Assembly (NCBI RefSeq): GCF_000744095.1
Contig: NZ_JQLI01000008.1
Coordinates: 186,001-250,000, forward strand
From: Cupriavidus necator A5-1
GTDB lineage: Bacteria > Pseudomonadota > Gammaproteobacteria > Burkholderiales > Burkholderiaceae
Reading direction: 5' to 3'
DNA length: 64,000 nucleotides
The translations under genes were made by a program, and so were the position numbers. Below are positions 1 to 7,864 of this stretch, one piece after another; within the stretch, counting starts at the first letter, position 1; the number at the start of each line of letters is the position of its first letter. The notes beneath the pieces are model-generated. The model was given only the letters and a program-made list of their open reading frames with translations. It made no database searches and was not told where the DNA came from.

Positions 1-615
1 GTGCGACAGATGGCGCGCGTCGATCGGGTTGGGCACGCGCAGCCGCGGCGCCAGCGCCAGCAGCACGCGGTGCACGGTCAGCATCGCCGGCGACAGCCGC
101 AACGCGAGCGCGGGCGAAGACAGCACCAGCGCACGCACCATCCGCACGCGCGCGGTGGCAAAGCGCGCCGCGATCAGGCCGCCCATGCTGTGGCCAACCA
201 AAATCGGCAGCTCGTTCCAGCTGCGCAGCGCGGCGTCGTAGATCTCGGCGAGGTCGTCCAGGTAGGCGTCAGGATGCTCCGCCACCATGCGCGCGCCGCC
301 GCTGGCGCCGTGGCCGCGCAGGTCATACGCGCGCACGCGCAGGCCCAGGCCGCACAGCACATCGGCCACGTGCTGGTAGCGCCCGGCGTGTTCGGCAAGT
401 CCGTGCACCAGCAGCACCGAACCGAGCGGCTCGGCAAAGCGCGCCGGGTCCGGTTGCCAGGTGCGCAGCAGCAGCTCGGTGCCGTCGCGCATGCGCTGGC
501 GGCTTTGTACCGGGGTGTGCGTGCCGGCGGGGATGCCGGCGGGCGCACCGGCCATGGCATCGGCGGCAGCGGGAGGCTCCGTCATCGGGTTGTCCGTCGT
601 CATGGGCTTGTCCAT
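1..615 (-). CDS. Alpha/beta hydrolase (lysophospholipase/monoacylglycerol lipase type), C-terminus outside window
   Basis: Only the first 205 residues lie in the window; the reading frame stays open to base 1. The visible part has the oxyanion-strand motif LVHGLAEHAGRY, then DLRGHG, and the nucleophile elbow GHSMGG with its catalytic serine. This is the order seen in the monoacylglycerol lipase/lysophospholipase branch of serine hydrolases, which cleave acyl esters of glycerol or lysophospholipids. The start at 615 is chosen because AGGAG lies about 10 bases upstream; an in-frame ATG at 603 has no ribosome site. No signal peptide is visible, so it is probably cytoplasmic. It reads the same way as cueR, 78 bases downstream of that stop, but a link to copper is not implied. 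The substrate cannot be told from sequence. Confidence 0.85.
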   Translation of the reverse strand, partial: MDKPMTTDNPMTEPPAAADAMAGAPAGIPAGTHTPVQSRQRMRDGTELLLRTWQPDPARFAEPLGSVLLVHGLAEHAGRYQHVADVLCGLGLRVRAYDLRGHGASGGARMVAEHPDAYLDDLAEIYDAALRSWNELPILVGHSMGGLIAARFATARVRMVRALVLSSPALALRLSPAMLTVHRVLLALAPRLRVPNPIDARHLSH

Positions 616-693
616 TCGCGCAAATCTCCTGCAGCACGGAGCGCGTGCACCGGCGTTGTTCTAGTTGCTTCTTCGGTTGCGCCGCCCGCCGGT

Positions 694-1122
694 TCAGCCG
701 TGGCAGGCGGCCCTGCCAGGCGCTTCCGGCGGCGCCGGATCGGCAATGTCGGCCAGGATCGGGCAGTCCGGCCGCGCGTCGCCGCTGCAGTGTTGCGCCA
801 GCTCGCGCAGCGTGTCGCGCATCGCGGCCAGCTCGGCGATGCGCTGCTCCAGGTCGGCCAGGTGGCGCAGCGTCAGCGCCTTGACGTCGGCGCTGGCGCG
901 GCCGCGGTCGCGCCACAGCGACAGCAGGTTGCGGATCTCGTCGAGCGAGAATCCCAGATTACGGGCCCGCCGCACGAAGCGCAAGGTATGCACCGCGCGT
1001 TCGTCATAGCGGCGGTAGCCGCCCTCGGTGCGTGGCGGCGTCTCCACCAGCCCGATCGATTCGTAGTGCCGGATCATCTTGGCCGACACGCCCGAGGCCT
1101 GCGCCGCTTCGCCGATATTCAT
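694..1122 (-). CDS. cueR: CueR, MerR-family copper-responsive activator
   Basis: This 142-residue MerR-family protein should sense cytoplasmic Cu(I) and activate the copA and copZ promoters by untwisting a long spacer. The N-terminal winged helix (MNIGEAAQASG, MIRHYESIGL, GYRRYDE) is typical, a long dimerisation helix follows, and the C-terminal metal loop CSGDARPDC has the Cys-x7-Cys spacing of the CueR/HmrR group. A further Cys-His pair lies near the end (RAACHG). Two ATGs are adjacent (1125 and 1122). I chose 1122 because it shares a base with the copA stop codon (TGATG), places GGAGG at a good distance and gives the usual N-terminus. The overlap makes it the second gene of a copA-cueR operon, so copper would raise its own sensor. 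Two CueR-type boxes upstream of copA support the role. Confidence 0.93.
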   Translation of the reverse strand: MNIGEAAQASGVSAKMIRHYESIGLVETPPRTEGGYRRYDERAVHTLRFVRRARNLGFSLDEIRNLLSLWRDRGRASADVKALTLRHLADLEQRIAELAAMRDTLRELAQHCSGDARPDCPILADIADPAPPEAPGRAACHG

Positions 1123-3596
1123 CATTCCCCTCCCTGCGCCGTGGCAACCCCGGCCTGCGGGCGCCAGCGGCGCAGCAGCAGCGCATTGCTGACCACGCTG
1201 ACGCTGGAGAACGCCATCGCCGCACCCGCCACCACCGGGTTCAGCAGCCCGGCTGCCGCCAGCGGAATGCCCACCACGTTGTAGAAAAACGCCCAGAACA
1301 GGTTCTGCCGGATCTTGCGCACGGTGCGGTGCGAGACCGCCAGCGCATCGGCCACCAGCGCCGGATCGCCGCGCATCAGCGTGATGCCGGCGGCGTGCAT
1401 GGCCACGTCGGTGCCGGTGGACATGGCGATGCCCACATCCGCCGCGGCCAGCGCCGGCGCATCGTTGATGCCGTCGCCGACCATTGCCACCACCGCGCCG
1501 CCCCGCCCCAGCGCCCGCACACGGGCGGCCTTGTCCTCGGGCAGTACCTCGGCCTGCACCTCGTCCAGGCCGAGCGCCTGCGCCACGCGCGCCGCCGCGC
1601 CGGCGTTGTCGCCGGTCAGCATCACGGTACGCACGCCGGCGGCGCGCAGCCGTGCGATGGCCGCCGGTGCGCCGGGCTTGATGGCGTCGCCAAATGCAAC
1701 CAGGCCGACGACGCGCGGCGGCGTGGTTTCGACCAGCCACGAGACGGTGCGGCCTTCCTCGCGCAACTTGTCTGCCACTGGCGCCAGCGTACCCGCTCCA
1801 GCACCCAGCGCTTCGCGCAGGCGCTCGCTGCCTAGCTGCAGCGCCCGGCCCGCCACCACGCCGGCGATGCCGCGCCCGGGCAGCGCCTGCACCCCGGCGG
1901 CCGGCGGCTCGGCAATGCCGCGCGCCTGTGCCAGGGCCAGCACCGCGCGCGCCAGCGGATGTTCGCTGCCGGCCTGCAGCGCGGCCAGGCGTGCCAGCAG
2001 CGCGCTGCCATCGGCATCTGCCGGATCGGCCGCGTGCAGCGCCACCACCTCGGGCTTGCCCACCGTCAGCGTGCCGGTCTTGTCGAACGCCACCACGCTG
2101 ACGCGGTGGGCAATCTCCAGCGCCTCGGCGTCCTTGATCAGGATGCCCGCGCGCGCGCCCGCGCCGGTGCCGGCCATGATCGCGGTGGGCGTGGCCAGCC
2201 CCAATGCGCACGGACAGGCGATCACCAGCACCGCGACCGCATTGAGCAGCGCCGCTTCCCAGTCGCCGGCAAAGAGTCCCCACCCCAGCACCGTCACCAG
2301 CGCGATGCCAAGCACCACCGGCACGAAGACCGCGCTGACCCGGTCGACCATGCGCTGGATCGGCGCCTTGGCCGCCTGCGCGTGCTCGACCATGCGGATG
2401 ATGCGCGCCAGCACGGTTTCGGCGCCCACCGCGACAGTGCGCGCAACCAGCAAGCCTTCGAAGTTGATGGCGCCGCCGGTGATTCGGTCGCCGGGCGTCT
2501 TCGGCACCGGCACGCTTTCGCCGGTCAGCATCGACTCGTCCGCGTGGCTGTTGCCTTCGATCACCTCGGCATCGACCGGGATGCGTTCGCCGGGGCGCAC
2601 CACCACTTCATCGCCCACGCGCACCGCCGCCAGCGGTACGCTTTGCTCGTGCCCGCTGCGGCGCACGCGCGCGGTATCCGGGCGCAGCGCGGCCAGCGCG
2701 CGGATGGCATCGGCGGTGTGGCGCTTGGCACGCGTCTCCAGCCACTTGCCCAGGCGCACCAGCGTGATCACCACCGCAGCGCTCTCGAAGTACAGGTGCG
2801 GCATGGCATCGGCCGGCGTGCGCCACATCAGCCAGAGCGACAGCCCATAGGCCGCCGTGGTGCCGAGCGCCACCAGCAGGTCCATATTGCCCGCACCCGC
2901 GCGCACGGCCTTCCAGCCCGCCTTGTAGAAGCGCCAGCCGAATACGAACTGCACCGGCGTGGCCAGCAGCCACTGCACCGAGGCCGGCAGCATCCAGTGC
3001 ACGCCGAACCATTCCAGCACCATCGGCGCCACCAGCGGCAGCGACAGCGCCGCCGAGATCGCCACCGGCCACGGGCCGTCCCAGAACGCAATGGCGCGTG
3101 CGGCCTGCTCTGCCTGCGGGGCCGCTTCGGTGACCGGCGTGGCACCGTAGCCGGCGCGCGCGACCGCGGCCGCCAGCGCCGCGGTATCCGCCGCTCCGCG
3201 CAGCACGGTGACGCTGGCACGTTCGGTCGCCAGGTTGACCTGCGCGTCCATCACGCCTGGCACGGCGCGCAGCGCCTTCTCGACGCGCGCCACGCATGAG
3301 GCGCAGGTCATCTCGGCGATATCCAGTTCGATGGTGTCCTGCGGCACCGCATAGCCGGCATCGGCCACGGCGCGGGCGGCGGCGGGCAGCACCGCGCCGG
3401 AGTCGGCGCGCAGCGTGGCGGCTTCGGTGGCCAGGTTGACGGCCACGTCGCGCACGCCCGGCACCCGCGCCAGCGCGTTCTCCACGCGGCGCACGCATGA
3501 GGCGCAGGTCATGCCATCGACCGGCAGGCGCCACTCGGGCGCGTCAGCGGCCGGCTGCACCGGCTGGGAAGGAAGGACTGCGCTGGAACTTGGCAT
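1122..3596 (-). CDS. copA: CopA, Cu(I)-exporting P1B-type ATPase
   Basis: This 824-residue inner-membrane pump exports Cu(I) from the cytoplasm using ATP. Two N-terminal heavy-metal-associated domains carry CASC at residues 31-34 and 98-101. Eight membrane helices follow, with the transport motif Cys-Pro-Cys at 461-463. The P-type core is intact: TGES in the actuator, phosphorylated aspartate 505 in DKTGT, an HP-type motif (SEHPLA), and GDGINDAP before the last helices. Length and domain order match CopA of proteobacteria. Translation is coupled to cueR by the overlapping stop/start. Its promoter (3629-3659) has the 19-bp spacer and CueR box expected for copper induction, and the divergent copZ chaperone probably delivers Cu(I) to it. 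Nothing is missing. Confidence 0.97.
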   Translation of the reverse strand: MPSSSAVLPSQPVQPAADAPEWRLPVDGMTCASCVRRVENALARVPGVRDVAVNLATEAATLRADSGAVLPAAARAVADAGYAVPQDTIELDIAEMTCASCVARVEKALRAVPGVMDAQVNLATERASVTVLRGAADTAALAAAVARAGYGATPVTEAAPQAEQAARAIAFWDGPWPVAISAALSLPLVAPMVLEWFGVHWMLPASVQWLLATPVQFVFGWRFYKAGWKAVRAGAGNMDLLVALGTTAAYGLSLWLMWRTPADAMPHLYFESAAVVITLVRLGKWLETRAKRHTADAIRALAALRPDTARVRRSGHEQSVPLAAVRVGDEVVVRPGERIPVDAEVIEGNSHADESMLTGESVPVPKTPGDRITGGAINFEGLLVARTVAVGAETVLARIIRMVEHAQAAKAPIQRMVDRVSAVFVPVVLGIALVTVLGWGLFAGDWEAALLNAVAVLVIACPCALGLATPTAIMAGTGAGARAGILIKDAEALEIAHRVSVVAFDKTGTLTVGKPEVVALHAADPADADGSALLARLAALQAGSEHPLARAVLALAQARGIAEPPAAGVQALPGRGIAGVVAGRALQLGSERLREALGAGAGTLAPVADKLREEGRTVSWLVETTPPRVVGLVAFGDAIKPGAPAAIARLRAAGVRTVMLTGDNAGAAARVAQALGLDEVQAEVLPEDKAARVRALGRGGAVVAMVGDGINDAPALAAADVGIAMSTGTDVAMHAAGITLMRGDPALVADALAVSHRTVRKIRQNLFWAFFYNVVGIPLAAAGLLNPVVAGAAMAFSSVSVVSNALLLRRWRPQAGVATAQGGE

Positions 3597-3628
3597 GGTT
3601 CTGGATCATCGTCAGTGGCTATGACTGC

Positions 3629-3659
3629 ATGATGGACCTTACCATCATAGGAAGGTCAA
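3629..3659 (-). promoter_or_regulatory. copA promoter with CueR box
   Basis: On the minus strand TTGACC (3659-3654) is followed by a 19-bp spacer and CATCAT (3634-3629). The spacer holds the dyad ACCTTCC-N7-GTAAGGT (3656-3636), which matches the CueR operator form. A 19-bp spacer is the hallmark of MerR-family activated promoters. The predicted start leaves about 26 bases of leader before copA. Confidence 0.8.
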
Positions 3660-3709
3660 GGCCGGATGCCATGCCGCAAGCGCCACTTTCAACCCACAGC
3701 AAATTCCGC

Positions 3710-3740
3710 TTGCGCTTCCCACGATGGGAAGGTTCAAACT
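3710..3740 (+). promoter_or_regulatory. copZ promoter with second CueR box
   Basis: TTGCGC (3710-3715), a 19-bp spacer and CAAACT (3735-3740) precede copZ. The spacer carries CGCTTCC-N7-GGAAGGT (3713-3733), a second CueR-type dyad. Weak -35 and -10 elements with an over-long spacer are expected for an activator-dependent MerR promoter. The leader would be about 47 bases. Confidence 0.72.
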
Positions 3741-3793
3741 ACGTCTGTCGCGGCGTCCTGCCGTCCTTCCAACTTCTTCAGGAGATTCCAGCC

Positions 3794-3994
3794 ATGATCC
3801 AGTTCCAGGTCGAAGGCATGTCGTGCAACCACTGCGTCGGCGCCATCACGCGCGCGGTGCAGGCAGTCGACCCGGGCGCGAAGGTGAGCGCCGACGTATC
3901 CACGCAGGCGGTGCGCGTGGAAAGCGGCGCCGATACGCAGGCACTGCGCCAAGCCATCGAGGAAGCCGGCTACCCGGTCAAGTCCGTGGCGTAA
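3794..3994 (+). CDS. copZ: CopZ-like copper chaperone (single HMA domain)
   Basis: A 66-residue cytoplasmic protein made of one ferredoxin-like heavy-metal-associated domain. The metal loop is MSCNHC (Cys at residues 11 and 14), preceded by the usual FQVEGM strand and closed by IEEAGYPV. Such proteins bind one Cu(I) and pass it to the N-terminal domains of CopA. The start at 3794 follows CAGGAG by about nine bases; the open frame continues upstream, but nothing there resembles a domain. It is divergent from copA and has its own CueR-type promoter, so both should rise together when copper increases. A strong hairpin terminator follows directly. Confidence 0.92.
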   Translation: MIQFQVEGMSCNHCVGAITRAVQAVDPGAKVSADVSTQAVRVESGADTQALRQAIEEAGYPVKSVA

Positions 3995-3999
3995 ATCGC

Positions 4000-4022
4000 A
4001 AGGGCGCCCGGGCGCCCTTTTG
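4000..4022 (+). terminator. Rho-independent terminator after copZ
   Basis: A perfect self-complementary stem (AAGGGCGCCC/GGGCGCCCTT, 4000-4019) starts six bases after the copZ stop and runs into TTTTG. On the minus strand it also lies about 20 bases past the ompW stop, so it may act in both directions. Confidence 0.8.
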
Positions 4023-4043
4023 TGCTCTGTCCGCGGGCCTCGC

Positions 4044-4766
4044 TCAGAAGCGATAACCCACGTTCAGGAAGGTCACCACCGGATCGATCTTGATCTTGGT
4101 GTGCGACTGGATCGTCACCGGACCCGCCTGGGTGGTGAAAGACGCGCGGGTCGACAGCGGCACGTACGACACCGACAGGCCCACAAACCAGTTGTCGTTG
4201 ATGGCGTAGTTGGCGCCGATATTGAACACCGGGTTCCACGACGACTTGGCGCTGGCGGTCATGGTGGCACCGGGCGCGAACTCGCGGTTCACGAAGTTCT
4301 GGTTGGTGATGGTTTCGTCGGTGAACCAGGTGTAGTTCACGCCGATGCCGACATACGGGCGGAACCTGGTCTTGGCGTCGAAGAAGTGGTACTTGACCAC
4401 CACCGCCGGGCTCCACTGCTTGACCGAACCCAGGTTGCCATATTGGGCATAGTTGCCGGTGCCCTTGACGTCATGCTTGGGCGGGATGCCGACGACGAAT
4501 TCGGCCGAGATGTTGTCGGTGAAGTAGTGCGAAAAGGCCAGGCCCAGCGTGTCGGCGGATTGGATCTCCGCGCCAGTGTTCGGGCGGGTGACGCCGATCG
4601 GGCGGCCGTTGATGCTGTCGACGGTCAGCGGATCGGCCGAGCTGTTCGGCATCACGCGGAACCATCCCAGGCTGACGATATTGCTGCCGGCGGACTGTGC
4701 GTGGGCGGCGCCTGCCAGTGCCAGGAAAGCGCCCGCCACCAATATCTTCTTATTAGTCGATTTCAT
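4044..4766 (-). CDS. ompW: OmpW-family outer-membrane protein
   Basis: A 240-residue protein with a classical signal peptide (Lys-rich start, hydrophobic core LVAGAFLALAG, cleavage after AHA at about residue 24). The mature part fits the OmpW family of eight-stranded barrels that let small hydrophobic molecules cross the outer membrane: YVGIGVNYTWF, alternating strand pattern, and a C-terminal strand ending NVGYRF, whose final phenylalanine is the outer-membrane assembly signal. The start at 4766 is preferred because it gives a standard signal peptide and has GAGGAG about 10 bases upstream. Earlier in-frame ATGs at 4775 and 4781 add only a few residues. It stands alone, convergent with copZ. 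Ligand unknown. Confidence 0.92.
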   Translation of the reverse strand: MKSTNKKILVAGAFLALAGAAHAQSAGSNIVSLGWFRVMPNSSADPLTVDSINGRPIGVTRPNTGAEIQSADTLGLAFSHYFTDNISAEFVVGIPPKHDVKGTGNYAQYGNLGSVKQWSPAVVVKYHFFDAKTRFRPYVGIGVNYTWFTDETITNQNFVNREFAPGATMTASAKSSWNPVFNIGANYAINDNWFVGLSVSYVPLSTRASFTTQAGPVTIQSHTKIKIDPVVTFLNVGYRF

Positions 4767-5035
4767 AGTCCTCATACTCCTCATTCGGTTACTGCGGCTT
4801 GCATTATCCGACTTGCGGGAGGGAGGCTGTTTCACCAACGATACAGATTCATAGAGGCCGGGCCCTAAAGAAAGGGTTAACCACTAAGGAAACACCCGAA
4901 AGCCGGCCCGAAGGCCGGTGCTGCGCTGCATCCACGCAACGCTTTGTATCGCGCTCCGGAAAAAACCCTGCGCATGTGGCGGTTTTATGGGGCAACCATG
5001 CAATAGCGAGCGACCGCCTGCCCCTTTCAGGGCAG

Positions 5036-7009
5036 TCAGGGTGTCACGATGCCGAAGTTCGGCTCGAACTTATCCATCAGCGCCACCCACGCACCCAGCG
5101 CCTGCGGGTCGCCGTCCACGCGGGCGCGGCCGGCCTGGGTCTCGGCCTGCAGCGTGGTCTGGCCCAACAGCACGCCGGTCAGCACCGCGCGCGGCATGGT
5201 CAGCGTGGCCTGGGGCGACGCATGCTGGGCATCGGCCTTGTAGCGGAACACGCCGTTCTCGACGGTCAACGCGTAGCGCTTGCCGGTGTCCGGCTGCACC
5301 CAGTTGATCGCCACCGTCTTGCCCGCGGCGCGGTCGCCGTTCAGGCTGATTGCCAAGTAGTCGAGGAACATGGCGTCCGTCATTGCGCGCAGCACGTCCG
5401 CGCTGGCAGTGCGGCGGCCGGCCTTGGGCGGGCCGTCACGCAGCTCGGTGGCGCCGGTCAGGTAGGCGTTGCGCCAGGTGGCGGATTCGGTCTGGTAGCC
5501 GAGCTGCTCGAGCGCGTCGGCCTGCAACCGGCGCGCGGCCTGGTTGGACGGGTCGGCAAAGACCACGTGCTTGAGCACCTCGGCGACCCAGCGGTACTCG
5601 CCGCGCGCGTAGGAGGCGCGCGCCTGCTCCAGCACCCGCGCCGCGCCGCCCATGTACTCGACGTAACGCTTGCCCGCCTCTTCCGGCGGCAGCGGGTGCA
5701 GGTTGGCCGGGTTGCCGTCATACCAGCCGAGGTAGCGCTGGTAGACCGCCTTGGCATTGTGGTTGACCGTGCCGTAGTAGTCGCGCAGGTGCCACTCGGC
5801 GGCCAGCGACGGCGGCAGCTTCACGCGCTCGGCGATTTCGGCCGGCACGAAGCCCAGGTTGGCCAGCCGCAGCGACTGGTCGTGGATGAACTTGTAGCCG
5901 TCGCGCTGCTTGCCCAGGTAAGTGACGATATTGTCGCGGCCCCAGGTCGGCCAGTGGTGCTGCGCGAACAGCACCTCGGTGCGGCCGCCGAAGCGGTCGA
6001 TGGTCTCGTCCAGCGCGCGCCACCACTGGTCGGCATCGCGCACCTGCGCACCACGGATGGTGTACAGGTTGTGCAGGTTGTGGGTGGCGTCCTCGGCGGC
6101 GCAGAGCGCCTTCCACTGCGGCAGGTACAGCAGCATCTCGGCCGGGGCCTCGGTGCCGGGCGCCATCAGGAACTCGATCTGCACGCCGTCGATGGTGCGG
6201 GTCTCGCCGGTCCTGGTGATCAGGTCCGTCGGCGGCACCAGCGTCAGCGTGCCGTTCGCAACGGCCTTGCCCAGCCCCACGTCCACCTGCCCCGTGGCCG
6301 AGCGTGGCAGGTTGAAGCCGTACATGTACTGCGCGCGCCGGCTCATGGCATTGCCGGCAAAGACGTTCTCGCTGACGGCCTCTTCCATGAAGCCTTCGGG
6401 CGCCAGCACCGTGACGCGTCCGGCCTTGACGTCGTCTTCGCTGATCACGCCCCTGGCGCCGCCGAAGTGGTCGGCATGGCTGTGCGTGTAGATGACCGCA
6501 ACCACCGGCTTCCTGGGCCGGTGCTTGTAGTACAGGTCGAGGCCGGCGCGCGAAGTTTCCATCGCCGTGAGCGGATCGATCAGGATCAGGCCGGTGTTGC
6601 CCTCGATGATCGTCATGTTGGCGATGTCAAAGCCGCGCACTTGGTAGATGCGGTCCGTCACCTGGAACAGGCCGTGGTTCATGTTCAGCCGGGCCTGCCG
6701 CCACAGGCTGGGATTGACCGTGGCCGGCGCGCTGGCCTCGCCCAGGAAGGCGTAGGGCGTGAGTGACCACACCACGTTGCCCTGTGCATCACGGATCTCG
6801 GGGTTGTCGATGGTGCCGATAAAGCCACGGCGCGCGTCCTCGAAGTCGCGCTGGTCCTTGAACGGCAGTTGCTGCAATACGGCCGCCTGGGCACGGGCGG
6901 TAATCTCGGTGGCGGGATTGGCAGGAGTAGCGGCGTGGGCTGGGCCGGCGAGGCTGACTGCGGCGGCCAGCGCGGCGGCGGCCGCGGCGATGGCGGTCGG
7001 GTACGGCAT
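5036..7009 (-). CDS. Linear primary alkylsulfatase (SdsA/BDS1 family), exported
   Basis: A 657-residue metallo-beta-lactamase-fold enzyme predicted to hydrolyse primary alkyl sulfates such as dodecyl sulfate to alcohol and sulfate. It begins with a signal peptide (residues 1-26, ending AGPAHA), so it should act in the periplasm or outside. The di-zinc motif THSHADH is at 175-181, with further conserved metal-site stretches (APEGFMEEAVSEN, GTEAPAE). An alkylsulfatase dimerisation domain and a C-terminal SCP-2-like domain (WVQPDTGKRYALTVENGV) complete the architecture. Length is nearly that of Pseudomonas SdsA1. The start at 7009 is set by AAGGAG eight bases upstream and by the signal peptide. 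A TetR-type gene is divergent across 167 bases containing a long palindrome, suggesting substrate-inducible repression. Confidence 0.9.
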   Translation of the reverse strand: MPYPTAIAAAAAALAAAVSLAGPAHAATPANPATEITARAQAAVLQQLPFKDQRDFEDARRGFIGTIDNPEIRDAQGNVVWSLTPYAFLGEASAPATVNPSLWRQARLNMNHGLFQVTDRIYQVRGFDIANMTIIEGNTGLILIDPLTAMETSRAGLDLYYKHRPRKPVVAVIYTHSHADHFGGARGVISEDDVKAGRVTVLAPEGFMEEAVSENVFAGNAMSRRAQYMYGFNLPRSATGQVDVGLGKAVANGTLTLVPPTDLITRTGETRTIDGVQIEFLMAPGTEAPAEMLLYLPQWKALCAAEDATHNLHNLYTIRGAQVRDADQWWRALDETIDRFGGRTEVLFAQHHWPTWGRDNIVTYLGKQRDGYKFIHDQSLRLANLGFVPAEIAERVKLPPSLAAEWHLRDYYGTVNHNAKAVYQRYLGWYDGNPANLHPLPPEEAGKRYVEYMGGAARVLEQARASYARGEYRWVAEVLKHVVFADPSNQAARRLQADALEQLGYQTESATWRNAYLTGATELRDGPPKAGRRTASADVLRAMTDAMFLDYLAISLNGDRAAGKTVAINWVQPDTGKRYALTVENGVFRYKADAQHASPQATLTMPRAVLTGVLLGQTTLQAETQAGRARVDGDPQALGAWVALMDKFEPNFGIVTP

Positions 7010-7064
7010 GCGTGTCTCCTTGGAATGCTGCGGCCGGCGCTTGCACCGTGGCCGGCTCTTCTGC

Positions 7065-7090
7065 AATTGTCCTGAACGTTCAGTACAATT
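7065..7090. promoter_or_regulatory. 26-bp palindrome, probable TetR-type operator
   Basis: The sequence is an almost perfect inverted repeat centred at 7077/7078: AATTGT-n-CTGAAC / GTTCAG-n-ACAATT. Only the base after each hexamer breaks the symmetry. It lies midway between the divergent alkylsulfatase (start 7009) and TetR-family gene (start 7177). Assignment to that regulator is inference from position and symmetry. Confidence 0.7.
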
Positions 7091-7176
7091 CTGGAGTTTG
7101 CTGGCAGACCCTGTTCGCTGTCAAATGCACAGCGATCTGAAAATTCGTAAGCTGGCCACCCTCCGCTCCCACCACC

Positions 7177-7860
7177 ATGCCCTCGACCCGACCGGCCACA
7201 CAGGCCGCAACCCCTGACATGCCAGCGCCCGCCAAAAACCGGCGCGGACTGGAGACACGCGAGCGCGTGCTCGAGGTGACGCGCGAACTGATCGGCACCC
7301 ACGGCTACGCCGAAGTGACCCTGGACCAGATTTCCGCCGCGGCCAGCGTCGCCAAGAGCAGCCTGCTATGGCACTTCGGCAGCAAGGAGATGCTGCTGGC
7401 GGAAGCCGCTACCAGCATGTTCCGCGAGTTCGGCCAGGAACTCGGCCTGGAACCGCATGCCGGCAAGACGCCGGCGCAGCGGCTGGAAAACGTATTCGAC
7501 GAGGTGGCGGCGTACTTCGCCGCGAATCCGGAAGCCAAGGGCGTGGTGCTGGCGCTGCTGTTCTCGGGCAGCGTGCCCGCCAGCGTGCGCGAGGAAATCC
7601 GGCGCAGCTGGGACGCGCACGTGCAGGCGCTGGCCGAGGCGCTGTCGGAGCCCGGCCAGCCGCTGCCTGCGGCCATGGCGCGGCTGATGGTGGCGACCAT
7701 CCACGGCTGCTACTGCCACTGGTATGCGAGCGACCGCAGCGAACCGATGGCCAGCTTCCTGGCGCCGGCGCGCGAGCTGTTCAGCGGCTGGCTGCGCGGC
7801 CGCGAGCCACACGAGGCTGAAGGCAAGGCCGGCAGCACGCGCCGGCGCTCATCACGCTAG
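7177..7860 (+). CDS. TetR/AcrR-family regulator, probable repressor of the alkylsulfatase
   Basis: A 227-residue regulator. Residues about 24-70 form the TetR DNA-binding region (ETRERVLEVTRELIGTHGY, then ITL-like VTLDQISAAASVAKSSLLWHFGSKEMLL). The helical C-terminal domain should bind the inducer, with no recognisable ligand signature. An alternative start at 7219 (MPAPAK) would remove 14 residues before the DNA-binding domain; neither start has a strong ribosome site, so the longer form is given with reserve. It is divergent from the alkylsulfatase and shares the palindrome at 7065-7090. The tail is basic (STRRRSSR). It ends four bases before the stop of the convergent ornithine-cyclodeaminase-like gene. 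The effector is unknown; a long-chain alcohol, acid or sulfate ester would make sense. Confidence 0.85.
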   Translation: MPSTRPATQAATPDMPAPAKNRRGLETRERVLEVTRELIGTHGYAEVTLDQISAAASVAKSSLLWHFGSKEMLLAEAATSMFREFGQELGLEPHAGKTPAQRLENVFDEVAAYFAANPEAKGVVLALLFSGSVPASVREEIRRSWDAHVQALAEALSEPGQPLPAAMARLMVATIHGCYCHWYASDRSEPMASFLAPARELFSGWLRGREPHEAEGKAGSTRRRSSR

Positions 7861-7864
7861 CGGT

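Noticed and set aside
1..1284. Long plus-strand open frame over the hydrolase, cueR and copA region
   Set aside because: It is antisense to three recognisable genes, is Arg/His/Gln-rich as expected from GC-rich antisense frames, and has no domain.
4902..4919. CCGGCC-CGAA-GGCCGG hairpin in the spacer between ompW and the alkylsulfatase gene as a terminator
   Set aside because: The stem is only six pairs and no T run follows, though its position past the alkylsulfatase stop is suggestive.
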